A stretch of 64,000 nucleotides of DNA from Burkholderiales bacterium (GCA_947372225.1 CANBSV010000004.1:1-64000); one strand, 5' to 3'. Shown: positions 42,198 to 52,578, counted from the stretch's first letter. Program-made: numbers and translations. Notes: a model not told the origin generated them from the letters alone.

Positions 42198-43331
42198 ATG
42201 TCCTTGAAGCCATCCACACCGACGTCCGGTCCCGGCACACAGCCACCGCACGTGGTTCATCTGGAAACCGGTCGCTTCGTCTACGGCGGCGCGCGTCAGG
42301 TGCTGTACCTGACCGAGCATCTGCCCGCGCTGGGCGTGCGCAGCACGCTGGTGTGCGCCAAAGGTGGCGAGATGGCCAGCCGGGCGCGCGCGTCGGGCAC
42401 CGAGGTGATCGAGCTGGCCACCCTGGGCGATGCGGATGTGTCGATCGTGTGGCGATTTGCCGCGCTGCTGCGTCGGCTCAAGCCCGATCTGGTGCACATC
42501 CACAGCCGGCGCGGTGCCGACGTGTGGGGCGCGCTGGGCGCCAAACTGGTCGGCGCACCCACGGTGATGACCCGGCGCAACGACACGCGCGAGGCGCAAC
42601 TGGCGCTGTGGCTCAAGTACCCGCTGTACCGCCACATCGTGGCCATCGCTGAGGGTGTGAAAGACGTGCTGGTCAGCCAGGGCGTCCCCGGTTCGGACAT
42701 CACCGTGGTGCACAGCGCGATCGACCCGGCGCACTTCCAGCACCCGCGCTCACGCGCCGAGCTGGCCGCCACCTTCGATCTGGATCCGGCGCAGCCCATC
42801 CTGGGCATCGCCGCGCAACTCATCGAGCGCAAGGGCCACGCGCTGCTGTTCGAGTCCCTTCAGATGCTGGCCTCGCGCTACCCGACCGCCCAGCTGATCG
42901 TGTTCGGGCGCGGGCCGCTGTCCGAAAGCCTGCCGCCATTGGCTGCGCTGCATGGCTTGCAGCAGCGGGTGCGTTTCGCGGGCTTTCGAGCCGACCTCGA
43001 GTTGTGGATGGGCGCGCTCGATGTGCTGGTGCACCCGGCCTACACCGAAGGCCTGGGCAATGTGTGCCTGCAAGCCGCCGCCGCGGGTGTGCCGTGCATC
43101 GGCTCGCGCGTGGGCGGGATCCCCGAGGCCGTGGCCGATGGGGTGACTGGATTGCTGGTTCCAGTGGGCGATGCCGCTGCGCTGGCCGACGCGATCGACC
43201 GGCTGCTCAGCGATGCGCCGTTGCGCCAGCGGCTGGGCGCAGCCGGGCCGGCCTATGTGGAATCGGACTTCACGCCACCGGCCATGGCTGCGGGCAACCG
43301 CGCGGTTTACCGCCGCATCCTCGGACGCTGA
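42198..43331 (+). CDS. GT4-family glycosyltransferase
   Basis: A 377-residue GT-B enzyme. HLETGRFVYGGARQVLYLTE begins the acceptor domain. The donor domain has GIAAQLIERKGH, FGRGPL and the retaining-GT E-x7-E region EGLGNVCLQAAAAGVPCIGS followed by GGIPEAV. It probably adds a sugar to lipopolysaccharide core or another envelope glycan. The neighbouring Kdo hydroxylase points to LPS. It is cotranscribed with the UPF0104 gene. Confidence 0.93.
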   Translation: MSLKPSTPTSGPGTQPPHVVHLETGRFVYGGARQVLYLTEHLPALGVRSTLVCAKGGEMASRARASGTEVIELATLGDADVSIVWRFAALLRRLKPDLVHIHSRRGADVWGALGAKLVGAPTVMTRRNDTREAQLALWLKYPLYRHIVAIAEGVKDVLVSQGVPGSDITVVHSAIDPAHFQHPRSRAELAATFDLDPAQPILGIAAQLIERKGHALLFESLQMLASRYPTAQLIVFGRGPLSESLPPLAALHGLQQRVRFAGFRADLELWMGALDVLVHPAYTEGLGNVCLQAAAAGVPCIGSRVGGIPEAVADGVTGLLVPVGDAAALADAIDRLLSDAPLRQRLGAAGPAYVESDFTPPAMAAGNRAVYRRILGR

Positions 43332-43394
43332 GCGCACAGTGACACAGCCCATTCAACTTCCTGTCCATCACCCCACTCCACGGAGGCTCGCGCG

Positions 43395-44276
43395 ATGACT
43401 GAAATCACCCAACTGGCCATTGAAAGCTGGGCCGGGCCTTGCTCCGCACTGGCCCAGACCACTGCGATCGATGCCCTCGAAAAAGGCGACGTGCTGCTGC
43501 TGCCGAAGCTCGATTTCGCGCTGCACGACGATGAACGCGCTCTGTACTTTCAGAACACTGGCGTCGAGGTCAAGGGCAAAAACATCAGCCTGAACCTGGC
43601 CGACAACAGCGTGCGCGGCAGTCATGCCAATGCAGCCGAACTGGGCGTGCTGCGCGACATGATGGTGCGCTTTGCCACCGACAGCCGCGCGCTGGTGCAT
43701 GCCCTGCTGCCTGGTTACGTGAGCACCATCGAGCAGGGACGAACCAGCTTCCGGCCGGTCGAAGTGGCGGGTCGGGCAAGTTCCTGGCGCAAGGACGACA
43801 CGCGGTTGCACGTCGACAGCTTTCCGTCGTCGCCGACCCGGGGCAAACGCATTCTTCGGCTGTTCACCAACGTGAACCCCCATGGCCAGGGGCGCAACTG
43901 GCGTCTGGGCGAGCGTTTCGAAGATGTGGCGCGCCGCTACCTCGGCTCGCTCCCGGAACCCCTTTGGGGCAGCAGCCAGGTGCTCGCGATGCTGGGCATC
44001 ACCAAGGGCAGGCGCAGCAACTACGACCACTTCATGCTGCAGTTGCACGACCGCATGAAGGCCGACAGCGCCTATCAGGCCAGCGGCGGACAACGTGAAT
44101 TCGCGTTTGCGCCGGGCTGCACCTGGCTGGTCTACACCGATCAGGTCCCTCACGCCGCCATGTCGGGGCGCTTCCTGTTCGAGCAAACGTTCTACCTGCC
44201 GGTCGCCGGCATGCACGACCCGGCCACGTCACCGCTGCGGGTGCTCGAGCGTTTGATGGGCCGCGAACTGGCCTGA
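43395..44276 (+). CDS. kdoO: Kdo hydroxylase (Fe(II)/2-oxoglutarate type)
   Basis: A 293-residue enzyme that converts Kdo of lipid A to Ko by hydroxylation at C3, known from Burkholderia and Yersinia relatives. The iron ligands appear as HVD in RLHVDSFPSSP and a distal His in VPHAAMSGRF. KGKNISLN and RILRLFTNVNP are typical. The ATG follows GGAGG at 8 nt. It lies 63 bp after the glycosyltransferase gene, supporting an LPS-core modification locus. Confidence 0.9.
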   Translation: MTEITQLAIESWAGPCSALAQTTAIDALEKGDVLLLPKLDFALHDDERALYFQNTGVEVKGKNISLNLADNSVRGSHANAAELGVLRDMMVRFATDSRALVHALLPGYVSTIEQGRTSFRPVEVAGRASSWRKDDTRLHVDSFPSSPTRGKRILRLFTNVNPHGQGRNWRLGERFEDVARRYLGSLPEPLWGSSQVLAMLGITKGRRSNYDHFMLQLHDRMKADSAYQASGGQREFAFAPGCTWLVYTDQVPHAAMSGRFLFEQTFYLPVAGMHDPATSPLRVLERLMGRELA

Positions 44277-45644
44277 TCAGGGCCGCGGCGGCAGCACGGA
44301 AGCGCCGCTCGACACACCCTGCGAATTCCCGGCAGACGGGGGGTAAAGCCGCTGATCCTCGGACTGGACCTCGGCACTGCGGGTGAAGCGCAGGTGCGTG
44401 ATGTCCGACGGGAAAAACATGCCCCAGCCCCACTCGAAGAAGATGCGCAGCCGCCGCCCGGTCGAGGGCATCTGCGAGAGGTAGTACGCCCGCCACACCA
44501 GCCAGGCCAGCCAGCCTGTGAGCGGCACCCCGTAGACCTCGGCCACGCCCTTGAGGTGACCGATCGAAGCCATGGCGCCGCGCGAGCGGTAACGAAACGG
44601 CGTGGTCGCGCGGCCGCTCATGGAGCGAATCAGGTTGCCCGCCAGGTGCCGCGCCTGGCGCACCGCAAACTGCGCCGTGGGTGGCGAGGTGCTGCCATCG
44701 AGCGCGTTGGGCACCGCGGCGCAGTCGCCGAGCGCCCAAAGACCCGGAAAGTCAGGCACCGACAGATCGCCGTTGACCACGATGCGGCCTTGAACACACG
44801 CGACGCCAATGCGCTCGAGCAGCGGATTGGCCGACGTGCCGATGGTGCCCAGCACGGTGTGGCCGGCCACCAGTTCGCCGTCTTTCAGATGCACCCCGGC
44901 GGCCGAAACCGACGCCGCCACGGTGTCCAGACGAACCGTCACCCCGCGTTGACGCAGGGAGTCCAGCGCGGCGGCGCCCAGCCGCGCCGACAGTTCGGGC
45001 AGCAGCCTGGACATGCCGTGCAGCACGGTGACCTTGAGCTCCTCGGGCGCCACCCGTGGGTAGTAGTGGCGGATGTCGCTCAGGCAGTCGATCAGTTCGC
45101 CCGCGACCTCGACGCCCGAGAAACCACCGCCGACGATGATGAAGTGGCCGAGATGCCGACGCAGTTCGGGATCGGACTCGAGCTCAATGCACGCCAGCCG
45201 GCGCAGCACCGTATTGCGGATGTGCATGGCATCGCCCACCGTCTTGAGCGGCAGGGCATGCTCGGCCATGCCGGGCATCAGGTCGAGCCGCGCACGGTTG
45301 CCCAGCGCGAAGACCAGGTGGTCGTACGGCAGCGTCATCTCGCCATTGAGCGCTTGCATCTTGAGCTGCCGCGCCTGGGTGTCGACGGATGCCACCGAGC
45401 CCATGATGAAGCGCTGCGAGACACCTTGCCGCAGCATCTCGCGCACCGGAACCACGATGTGCTCCGGGAACACCGACGCACCCACCGCCTCGGGCAGCAT
45501 CGGGTTGAAGGTGGTGTAGCTGTTTTCGGAAACCAGCGTGAGCAAACAACCGGCAGGCAGCTGCCCGCTCAGCGTCCGAGCCAGGTTGGTGCCGGCAAAG
45601 CCGGCGCCAACAACGACGATACGGGTCGAAACGGACGTGTCCAT
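44277..45644 (-). CDS. ndh: Type II NADH dehydrogenase-like flavoprotein
   Basis: A 455-residue protein started at MDTSVSTRIVV (45644). It has two dinucleotide folds, VVVGAGFAGTNLARTL for FAD and IIVGGGFSGVEVAGEL for NADH, then ALGDCAAVPN. The C-terminal LTGWLAWLVWRAYYLSQM would anchor it to the membrane. Such enzymes pass electrons from NADH to quinone without pumping protons. The last 40 residues are Ser/Pro-rich and not conserved-looking. It is convergent with kdoO with no gap. Confidence 0.9.
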   Translation of the reverse strand: MDTSVSTRIVVVGAGFAGTNLARTLSGQLPAGCLLTLVSENSYTTFNPMLPEAVGASVFPEHIVVPVREMLRQGVSQRFIMGSVASVDTQARQLKMQALNGEMTLPYDHLVFALGNRARLDLMPGMAEHALPLKTVGDAMHIRNTVLRRLACIELESDPELRRHLGHFIIVGGGFSGVEVAGELIDCLSDIRHYYPRVAPEELKVTVLHGMSRLLPELSARLGAAALDSLRQRGVTVRLDTVAASVSAAGVHLKDGELVAGHTVLGTIGTSANPLLERIGVACVQGRIVVNGDLSVPDFPGLWALGDCAAVPNALDGSTSPPTAQFAVRQARHLAGNLIRSMSGRATTPFRYRSRGAMASIGHLKGVAEVYGVPLTGWLAWLVWRAYYLSQMPSTGRRLRIFFEWGWGMFFPSDITHLRFTRSAEVQSEDQRLYPPSAGNSQGVSSGASVLPPRP

Positions 45645-45710
45645 ACTGCAACTCACCCAAAGCCTGGGGCAGCCCATGCACGAATCGTGCGCGGGCTGTG
45701 ACCGTACCGC

Positions 45711-47315
45711 TCAGATCTCTTCGTACAACGGCAGCGTCAGGAACTCTTCGAACGCGTCCTGAGTGCTCATCTTGGTGAAGATCTCGGCGGCGCGATCGAA
45801 CTTGCCCTCGAAGCCACCGGCCTTGATCTTGGCGAGCTCTTCGGGCACCAGCGAGCGCACCAGCTCGGCGGTGACCTTGCGACCGTCCTCGAGCACGCCC
45901 TTGGGTGTGCGGATCCACTGCCACACCTGCGATCGGCTGATCTCGGCCGTGGCGGCGTCTTCCATCAGGTTGTGGATCGGCACGCAGCCGTTGCCCGCCA
46001 GCCAGGCGCCCAGGTAATGGATGCCCACGTTGATGTTCATGCGCAGGCCGGCTTCGGTGATGGGCGCTTCCGGCTGGAAGTTCAGCAGGTCGGCGCCGGT
46101 CACGTTGACTTCAGGCTTTTGCTTGTCGAACTGGTTCGGTCGATCGCCGAGCACCTCGACGAATTCCTTCATCGACGCTTCGACCAGCCCCGGGTGCGCG
46201 ACCCAGCCGCCGTCGTAGCCGTCGGTGGCATCGCGGCGCTTGTCGGCAATGATGCCGGCCATGGCCAGGTCGTTCTTGACCGGGTCGTTCTTGATCGGGA
46301 TCAGCGCGCTCATGCCGCCAATCGCCGGCGCACCGCGCTTGTGGCAGGTCTTGAGCAGCAGCAGAGCATATGCACGCATGAACGGCGCGGTCATCGTGAC
46401 CTTGGCGCGGTCGGCCAGGCAGAACTCGCGGTCGAGCTTGAATTTCTTGATGCAGCTGAAGATGTAGTCCCAGCGGCCGGCATTCAGGCCGGCGCTGTGC
46501 TCGCGCAGTTCGTAGAGGATCTCTTCCATCTCGAACGCGGCCAGGATGGTTTCGATCAGCACCGTCGCCTTGATCGTGCCCTGTGGCAGACCCAGCTCGT
46601 TTTGCGTCATCACGAACACGTCATTCCACAGGCGCGCCTCAAGGTGACTTTCCATCTTCGGCAAATAGAAATACGGTCCGGCGCCACGGGCGAGTTGCTC
46701 CTTGGCGTTGTGGAACATGAACAGCGCGAAGTCGAAGATGCCCCCGTGCACGCGCTGGCCGTCGACCAAGACGTGCTTTTCATCGAGGTGCCAACCGCGC
46801 GGACGCACCTGCAGCGTGGCGATCTTGTCGTTGAGCTTGTACAGCTTGCCCTTGGACTCGTGAGTCAGCGTGCGGCGAATGGCTTGGCCGAGGTTGATCT
46901 GGCCTTGAATCTGGTTCGTCCACAGCGGCGAATTGCTGTCTTCGAAGTCGGTCATGTAGCTGTCGGCGCCGGAATTGAAGGCGTTGATGATCATCTTGGC
47001 CTCGACAGGCCCGGTGATCTCGACACGACGGCACTGCAGTGCGGCCGGGACCGGCGCGACCTTCCAGTCACCTTCGCGAATCGACTTGGTCTCGGGCAGA
47101 AAGTCGGGGCGCTCGCCCGCGTCAAGGCGCTTCGTGCGCTCGACACGCGCGGCCAGCAACTGCTGACGGCGTGGCTCGAACGCACGGTGCAGCTTGGCCA
47201 CCAGTTCGAGCGCCGGCAACGTCAGGATCGTCTCGAATCCGGGAAGCATCGGCGCATTGATCTGCATGCCCGCAGGCAGACTCAGCGATCCGGACGGTTT
47301 CGACGGGTGGCTCAT
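45711..47315 (-). CDS. aceB: Malate synthase A
   Basis: A 534-residue enzyme joining glyoxylate and acetyl-CoA in the glyoxylate shunt. AAGGAG lies 8 nt before the ATG at 47315. Family motifs seen are ADSYMTDFEDSNSPLW, VRPRGWHLDEKHV, YFYLPKMESHLEAR, MRAYALLLLKTCHKRGA and DGGWVAHPGL. The length matches isoform A rather than G. Isocitrate lyase is not in the window. Confidence 0.97.
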   Translation of the reverse strand: MSHPSKPSGSLSLPAGMQINAPMLPGFETILTLPALELVAKLHRAFEPRRQQLLAARVERTKRLDAGERPDFLPETKSIREGDWKVAPVPAALQCRRVEITGPVEAKMIINAFNSGADSYMTDFEDSNSPLWTNQIQGQINLGQAIRRTLTHESKGKLYKLNDKIATLQVRPRGWHLDEKHVLVDGQRVHGGIFDFALFMFHNAKEQLARGAGPYFYLPKMESHLEARLWNDVFVMTQNELGLPQGTIKATVLIETILAAFEMEEILYELREHSAGLNAGRWDYIFSCIKKFKLDREFCLADRAKVTMTAPFMRAYALLLLKTCHKRGAPAIGGMSALIPIKNDPVKNDLAMAGIIADKRRDATDGYDGGWVAHPGLVEASMKEFVEVLGDRPNQFDKQKPEVNVTGADLLNFQPEAPITEAGLRMNINVGIHYLGAWLAGNGCVPIHNLMEDAATAEISRSQVWQWIRTPKGVLEDGRKVTAELVRSLVPEELAKIKAGGFEGKFDRAAEIFTKMSTQDAFEEFLTLPLYEEI

Positions 47316-47442
47316 CACAAAAACTCCTTCAAGGTTTCAAGAAATAGGGCCCCTGGCGCGGGCTGCGGCCCGAGCGCTCTGATGACGGGGCGGGTCCCGG
47401 GCGAGGGCGACCCACGAGGAGCGCCAGCCCGGGAGGTGGGGA

Positions 47443-47730
47443 TCAGGCGGACAGACAGGTCTTCATGAACGCTTTGCGCTCGTCGCCCTTCTTGCCCTTG
47501 GCCTCGGCATTGCAGGTCTTCATCTTGTCTTGCTGCGTCGGCTTCTTGGCGGACAGGCACTCCTTCATGAAGGCCTTGCGTTCGTCGCCCTTCTTGTCAG
47601 CAGCGTCTGCGTTGCAGGTGGCCATCTTGCTTTGCTGCTTGGTCAGCGGCGCGCTCGCGGCATCGGCGGCCCAGGCAGGCAGGGACAGGCAGCCCAGGCA
47701 CAGGGCAATCACGCTCAGGAGTGTTTTCAT
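47443..47730 (-). CDS. PsiF-repeat periplasmic protein
   Basis: A 95-residue small exported protein: signal peptide MKTLLSVIALCLGCLSL ending at AWA, then two PsiF repeats. Each repeat has the pattern M-x-TCNA(D/E)A, KKGDERKAFMK and a C-L-S-A end, with paired cysteines. AGGA precedes the start at 47730. E. coli PsiF is phosphate-starvation induced; the molecular role is unknown. It lies between aceB and the kinase gene on the same strand. Confidence 0.9.
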   Translation of the reverse strand: MKTLLSVIALCLGCLSLPAWAADAASAPLTKQQSKMATCNADAADKKGDERKAFMKECLSAKKPTQQDKMKTCNAEAKGKKGDERKAFMKTCLSA

Positions 47731-47832
47731 CGAAGGTCCTTGTGGTGGTGACAAGCGGCACGCGAACACGCGCCAACAAGGATTGGATCACGCTGCGGCG
47801 CGCGCCCGCAAGGCGCACGGCAACTCACCCCA

Positions 47833-49221
47833 TCAAAGGATGCGCCGCGGATGCGCCAGTCGTTCGTGAGCCGCATGCAACCGGCGTACCAGCACGCGGA
47901 TGAAGGCCTCGTCGAACAGGTGCCGACACCCCACGCTGAGCTGCGCGAGCGTCTCCGGCACAAACGAGATCGTGGTCGCCAGTTCGGTGACCATGACGTC
48001 GGCGCTGTGGGTACCGAGCTCGGGGCTCGGCGCGAGGTAGGCCATTTCGCCCACCGAGGTGCCCGCGCCAAGGTCGGCGACCTTCTCGCCGTCACGAAAC
48101 ACCGCCACCGACCCTTGCGCCATGATGTGAAACGCCTTGCCCTGGTCGCCCTTGCGGTACAGCGCGTGGCCGAGCGGAAAGCGTCGCCACTTGGCCCGGT
48201 GCACCACCTCCCAAAGCTCGACATCGCCGAAACTGGTGAAGAACTCCAGCTTGCGCAGCAGGTTGAAACGCTCCGAATCGAGCACGCCTTGCAGCTGTCC
48301 ACGGGGCACTTCCTGCCCGGAGATCAAAGCTGACAGTGCCTGCGCGAACGCGTCCCAATCGGCGTAGCGGTCTTGCGGGGACTTGGCCAGTGCGCGTTGA
48401 ATCACCGCATCGAGCGCCGGTCCCACGCCCTCACGCATGCCGACCAGGGATGCGGGTGTCGCGTGATAGATCTGGTGCATCAGAGCCGACTGGATCTGCG
48501 CGTCGAACGCAGGTCGGCCTGCCACCATGTGGTACAGCACCGCGCCCAGCGAATACATGTCAGCCCGGCTGTCGAGCGCGCTGCCATCAAGTTGCTCGGG
48601 CGACATGTAGGCCAGTGAGCCCACACGGTAAACCTGCGTCACGTCCGAATCGAGGTTGAGCACACTGCCAAAGTCGCTGATCTTCACGTCAGTGATGGCG
48701 CCGTTGTTGAGCACCGTCAGCAAATTGGCCGGCTTGACGTCGCGGTGGATCAGGCCCTGCCGGTAGACATACCCCAGGGCCATCGCGCATTTGAAGCCGA
48801 TTTCAACGATCTGCTCGAGCGGCAGCAATTGATCGGCGCGGCAGTACGGCCGCAAGGTGCCGCCGGGCACGTACTCCATCACCAGGTACTGACACGACGG
48901 TTCGAGCACCGCGTCATAGATCTTGACCACGTTGGGGTGTTGCAAGCGCCCCACCAGGGCGGCTTCGGCGGCGAAGAAGCGGTCGCTGTAGCGCACCGCA
49001 GCCTCGTCGTCTCCGGCCACGTAGCGCACCCGCTTGATGGCCACGTCGCGGTCTTGAAACTCGTCACGGCACAAAAAGACATCGCTGGTGGCGCCTTCGC
49101 CGAGCTTGCGCAGCACCGGGTACTTGCCGATCTTGTCGGGCAGCGCGCTGCCTTCCGACGCTTCGGGTGCGAGGTCGATGGAGCTGTCGACGGCAGGACT
49201 GTCGGTCGGGTTCTGTGCCAT
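47833..49221 (-). CDS. Ser/Thr protein kinase fused to cNMP-binding-like domain
   Basis: A 462-residue cytoplasmic kinase; the start chosen is MAQNPTDSPAV at 49221. N-lobe LGEGATSDVFLCRD with Lys in VAIKRV, catalytic HRDVKPANLL, DFGSVLNL and SPEQLDG are intact, so it should be active. From about residue 335 a cyclic-nucleotide-binding fold follows (FFTSFGDVELWEVV, GDQGKAFHIMAQGSVAVFRDG, GTSVGEMAYLAPSPE). The phosphate-binding Arg expected after GEM is not apparent (ELGTHSADV), so it may not bind cNMP. Divergent from argS. Confidence 0.92.
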   Translation of the reverse strand: MAQNPTDSPAVDSSIDLAPEASEGSALPDKIGKYPVLRKLGEGATSDVFLCRDEFQDRDVAIKRVRYVAGDDEAAVRYSDRFFAAEAALVGRLQHPNVVKIYDAVLEPSCQYLVMEYVPGGTLRPYCRADQLLPLEQIVEIGFKCAMALGYVYRQGLIHRDVKPANLLTVLNNGAITDVKISDFGSVLNLDSDVTQVYRVGSLAYMSPEQLDGSALDSRADMYSLGAVLYHMVAGRPAFDAQIQSALMHQIYHATPASLVGMREGVGPALDAVIQRALAKSPQDRYADWDAFAQALSALISGQEVPRGQLQGVLDSERFNLLRKLEFFTSFGDVELWEVVHRAKWRRFPLGHALYRKGDQGKAFHIMAQGSVAVFRDGEKVADLGAGTSVGEMAYLAPSPELGTHSADVMVTELATTISFVPETLAQLSVGCRHLFDEAFIRVLVRRLHAAHERLAHPRRIL

Positions 49222-49442
49222 GGGTCGGGCTGAAATCACGGGCAAGGCGCAGGCCGCTCCGCCCGTTGTGTTCAATGGCCGCACTGCGGGCTCACGCACT
49301 GCGCGCTCTGGGCGATATTGCCCCGCCAGACTTTGCCGAATAGCCGGAACAAGCGGCCAAAGACCCGCCAAACCGCGGTACAGGGCGCTTCGCCACGGGC
49401 ATGCGGGGCGGCTGGACACAGGCCGAAACGTAGAATCTGTGC

Positions 49443-51140
49443 ATGATTGAAGCGAAGCAAGACCTGCTGAAGGCCCTCGCCTCAGCCATCCTGGAAGTCA
49501 GCCCCGCCAGCACGTTGCAGGCCGCTTTCGAGTCCCCCAAACTGGCCGCCCACGGCGACCTGGCGTGCACCTCGGCGATGCAACTGGCCAAGCCGCTCAA
49601 GAAAAACCCGCGCGAAGTCGCGCAAGCCCTGATCGAAGCGCTGGAGCGCGATCCGGCCGTGCGCAGCCACGTCGAATCGTTCGAGATCGCGGGCCCGGGA
49701 TTCATCAACCTGCGCCTGCGCGCTGCCGCCCGACAAGCCATCGTGCGCGAGGTACTCGCCGCCGCTGAAGGCTTCGGGCGACGCGCACCGAACGGTCGCC
49801 AGGTGCTCGTCGAGTTCGTCTCGGCCAACCCGACCGGGCCTCTGCACGTGGGCCATGGCCGTCAGGCCGCACTGGGCGATGCCATTTGCAACCTGTTCGA
49901 GACGCAGGGCTGGTCGGTGTGGCGCGAGTTCTATTACAACGACGCCGGCGTGCAGATCGCCACGCTGACGGCCTCGACCCTGGCGCGTCTCAACGGCCTC
50001 AAGCCGGGCGACGAGAAGTGGCCTGAGTCGGCCTACAACGGCGACTACATCGCCGACATCGCCGCAGGCTTCACTGCCAGGCAAACGGTGAAGGCCGATG
50101 ACCGGGAGTTCACCGCATCGGGCGATATCGTGGACGTGGAGGGCATCCGCCAATTCGCAGTCGCCTACCTGCGCCACGAACAGGACCTGGACCTGCAGGC
50201 TTTCGGCGTGCGCTTCGACCACTACTTCCTGGAGTCGAGCCTGTACTCGAGCGGACAGGTCGAGGCCACCGTGTCGCGCCTTGTGGCAGCCGGCAAGACC
50301 TACGAGCAAGATGGCGCGCTGTGGCTGCGCAGCACCGACTACGGCGACGACAAGGATCGCGTGATGCGCAAGTCGGGCACCACCGGCGACGAGTCTCAGT
50401 ACACCTACTTCGTGCCCGATGTGGCGTACCACATCAACAAGTTCTCGCGCGGCTACACCAAGGCGATCAACATCCAGGGCGGCGACCACCACGGCACCAT
50501 CGCCCGGGTGCGCGCCGGATTGCAGGCGTCGGGGGTGGGCATCACGCCGGGCTATCCCGACTACGTGCTGCACAAGATGGTCACCGTGATGCGCGGCGGC
50601 GAGGAGGTCAAGATCTCCAAGCGCGCTGGCTCCTACGTGACGCTGCGCGACCTCATCGACTGGACCAGCCGCGACGCGGTGCGCTTCTTCCTGATCAGCC
50701 GCAAGGCCGACACCGAGTTCACCTTCGACGTCGATCTGGCACTCAAGCAAAACGACGAGAACCCGGTGTTCTACGTGCAATACGCGCACGCACGCATCTG
50801 CTCGGTGATCCAGCAGTACGTCGACAAGGGCGGCAACGCGGCAGGCCTCGAGAGCGCCGACCTGTCGGTGCTGAATGCGCCGACCGAAACCGCCTTGATG
50901 CAGCGCCTGGCCGACTACCCGGCGATGCTGTCGAGCGCGGCTGAAACGTTGGCGCCGCACGACCTGACCTTCTATTTGCGTGATGTGGCCAGCGCGTTCC
51001 ACAGCTATTACGCCGCAGAGCGCTTCCTTGTCGACGACGATGCCGTGGCCCGCGCCCGGCTGGCACTGCTCAGCGCCACCCGCCAGGTGATCCGCAATGC
51101 GCTGGCGGTACTCGGCGTGAGCGCTCCCGAGAAAATGTGA
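49443..51140 (+). CDS. argS: Arginyl-tRNA synthetase
   Basis: A 565-residue class I synthetase. The class I signature HIGH appears as HVGH in [16 protein letters not shown], and KMSKS as KISKRAGSY. The N-terminal Add1 domain and the C-terminal DALR helical domain ([13 protein letters not shown] to the end) are complete. It starts the plus-strand run argS, SPOR gene, dsbA, lptA, lptB, rpoN. Confidence 0.97.
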   Translation: MIEAKQDLLKALASAILEVSPASTLQAAFESPKLAAHGDLACTSAMQLAKPLKKNPREVAQALIEALERDPAVRSHVESFEIAGPGFINLRLRAAARQAIVREVLAAAEGFGRRAPNGRQVLVEFVSANPTGPLHVGHGRQAALGDAICNLFETQGWSVWREFYYNDAGVQIATLTASTLARLNGLKPGDEKWPESAYNGDYIADIAAGFTARQTVKADDREFTASGDIVDVEGIRQFAVAYLRHEQDLDLQAFGVRFDHYFLESSLYSSGQVEATVSRLVAAGKTYEQDGALWLRSTDYGDDKDRVMRKSGTTGDESQYTYFVPDVAYHINKFSRGYTKAINIQGGDHHGTIARVRAGLQASGVGITPGYPDYVLHKMVTVMRGGEEVKISKRAGSYVTLRDLIDWTSRDAVRFFLISRKADTEFTFDVDLALKQNDENPVFYVQYAHARICSVIQQYVDKGGNAAGLESADLSVLNAPTETALMQRLADYPAMLSSAAETLAPHDLTFYLRDVASAFHSYYAAERFLVDDDAVARARLALLSATRQVIRNALAVLGVSAPEKM

Positions 51141-51151
51141 GGTCCACCCCC

Positions 51152-51796
51152 ATGCGTAGCCCCCTGCACCCCGCTGCACCCCGCTCCCGCCAGCGCGGCG
51201 GCTTTCTGGCCGGTCTCATCGTCGGCTTGCTGGTCGGGCTGGCGCTTGCCTTGGGCGTGGCGCTGTACGTGACCAAGGTCCCGGTGCCTTTCCTCGACAA
51301 GGTGCCGCAGCGCACCGCCGAGCAGGATTCGGCCGAGCGCGAGAAGAACAAGAACTGGGAGCCCAATGCCCCGCTGGCTGGCAAGAATCCCGCGCGCCCC
51401 GTCGCGGTCGGCTCGGCTCCCAGCGAGCCCGTCTCACCAGCGCCCGGCGAACGCGACCCGGCGAGCATCCTGGCCGATCGCCCGGTCGGGCCGACGCCCA
51501 CGCCGGCAACCTCAGGAAAAACGGCCGCGACCGCCTCAACCACCAAGAGTGGTGAGGAGGCTTACGTCTTCTTCGTGCAAACCGGTGCGTACTCCAGCGT
51601 CGACGATGCCGAAGGACAGCGCGGCAAGCTGGCGCTGCTCGGATACACGGCACGAATCGTCGAGCGCGAACAATCAGGTCGCACCGTGCATCGCGTGCGC
51701 CTGGGGCCGTTCGAGGAGAAGGCCGAAGCCGACGACGTCAAGTCCAAGGTGACGGCCGCCGGATTCGAAGGTGCCTTGGTTCGTGCCCCGAGGTGA
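51152..51796 (+). CDS. SPOR-domain membrane protein
   Basis: A 214-residue protein; GAGG lies 8 nt before the ATG at 51152 (a GTG overlapping the argS stop is an alternative). One membrane helix (GGFLAGLIVGLLVGLALALG) is followed by a Pro/Ala-rich periplasmic linker. A C-terminal SPOR domain (FFVQTGAYSSVDDAEGQRGKL, HRVRLGPFEEKAEAD) occupies about the last 75 residues. SPOR domains bind denuded septal peptidoglycan, so a cell-division role is likely. It is FtsN-like in layout, and lies directly after argS as in many betaproteobacteria. Confidence 0.92.
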   Translation: MRSPLHPAAPRSRQRGGFLAGLIVGLLVGLALALGVALYVTKVPVPFLDKVPQRTAEQDSAEREKNKNWEPNAPLAGKNPARPVAVGSAPSEPVSPAPGERDPASILADRPVGPTPTPATSGKTAATASTTKSGEEAYVFFVQTGAYSSVDDAEGQRGKLALLGYTARIVEREQSGRTVHRVRLGPFEEKAEADDVKSKVTAAGFEGALVRAPR

Positions 51797-51927
51797 GCCG
51801 CAAATCTCTTCGTGATGCTGCCGAGCGAACTTTCAGCGGCAAGGCACACTCACTTCACCAAGCGCCATTGCCCTGCACTGCCGATTCGACCCACCGGCGC
51901 CATGCCACGACCGAGGAACCGAACACC

Positions 51928-52578
51928 ATGAAACGACGCGAGTTTTCACGCCACCTGCTGGCCACCGCGGCCGGCGCGAGCACCCTGCTGACGGCAGGGC
52001 ACGTTCATGCGCAGGGCGATCCCGTCGAGGGCACGAACTACATCAAGCTGAGCCAGCCGAACGCCGTGCCCCCCGGCAAGATCGAGGTGGTCGAGTTTTT
52101 TTGGTACGGCTGCCCGCACTGCCACGCCTTCGAGCCCGCGCTGGATGCGTGGCAAAAGAAGTTGCCGGGCGATGTGGCGTTTCGCCGCGTTCCGGTGGTA
52201 TTTCGCGACGAGCCCTTCACCACGCATCAGCGAATCTTCTTCGCGCTTGAGGCCATGGACCTGGTTGACGCCATGCACCGCAAGGTCTTCAACGCCATCC
52301 ACCTTGACCACGCCAAGCTCGACAAGCTGCCAGAGATCGTCGCTTTCATGGGCAAGAACGGCGTCGACACCGCCAAATTCACAGAGTTGTTCAATTCGTT
52401 CTCGGTGCAAACCAAGACCCGTCAAGCCAAGCAACTGGCTGAGTCCTATCGCATCGATGGCGTACCGGCCATCGGGGTCCAGGGTCGTTACTTCACGTCG
52501 GTGTCGCTGGCCGGATCGCCCGAACGGGCGCTGAGCGTGGCCGACTACCTGATCCGGCGCGCACGCAAACCCGGCTGA
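51928..52578 (+). CDS. dsbA: Thiol:disulfide interchange protein DsbA
   Basis: A 216-residue periplasmic oxidase. The start at 51928 gives MKRREFSRHLLATAAG, a leader with cleavage near HAQ. The thioredoxin-type active site is CPHC in FFWYGCPHCHAFEP, and the cis-proline loop is in DGVPAIGV. It introduces disulfides into exported proteins and is re-oxidised by DsbB (not in window). The argS-SPOR-dsbA order is common in Burkholderiales. Confidence 0.95.
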   Translation: MKRREFSRHLLATAAGASTLLTAGHVHAQGDPVEGTNYIKLSQPNAVPPGKIEVVEFFWYGCPHCHAFEPALDAWQKKLPGDVAFRRVPVVFRDEPFTTHQRIFFALEAMDLVDAMHRKVFNAIHLDHAKLDKLPEIVAFMGKNGVDTAKFTELFNSFSVQTKTRQAKQLAESYRIDGVPAIGVQGRYFTSVSLAGSPERALSVADYLIRRARKPG

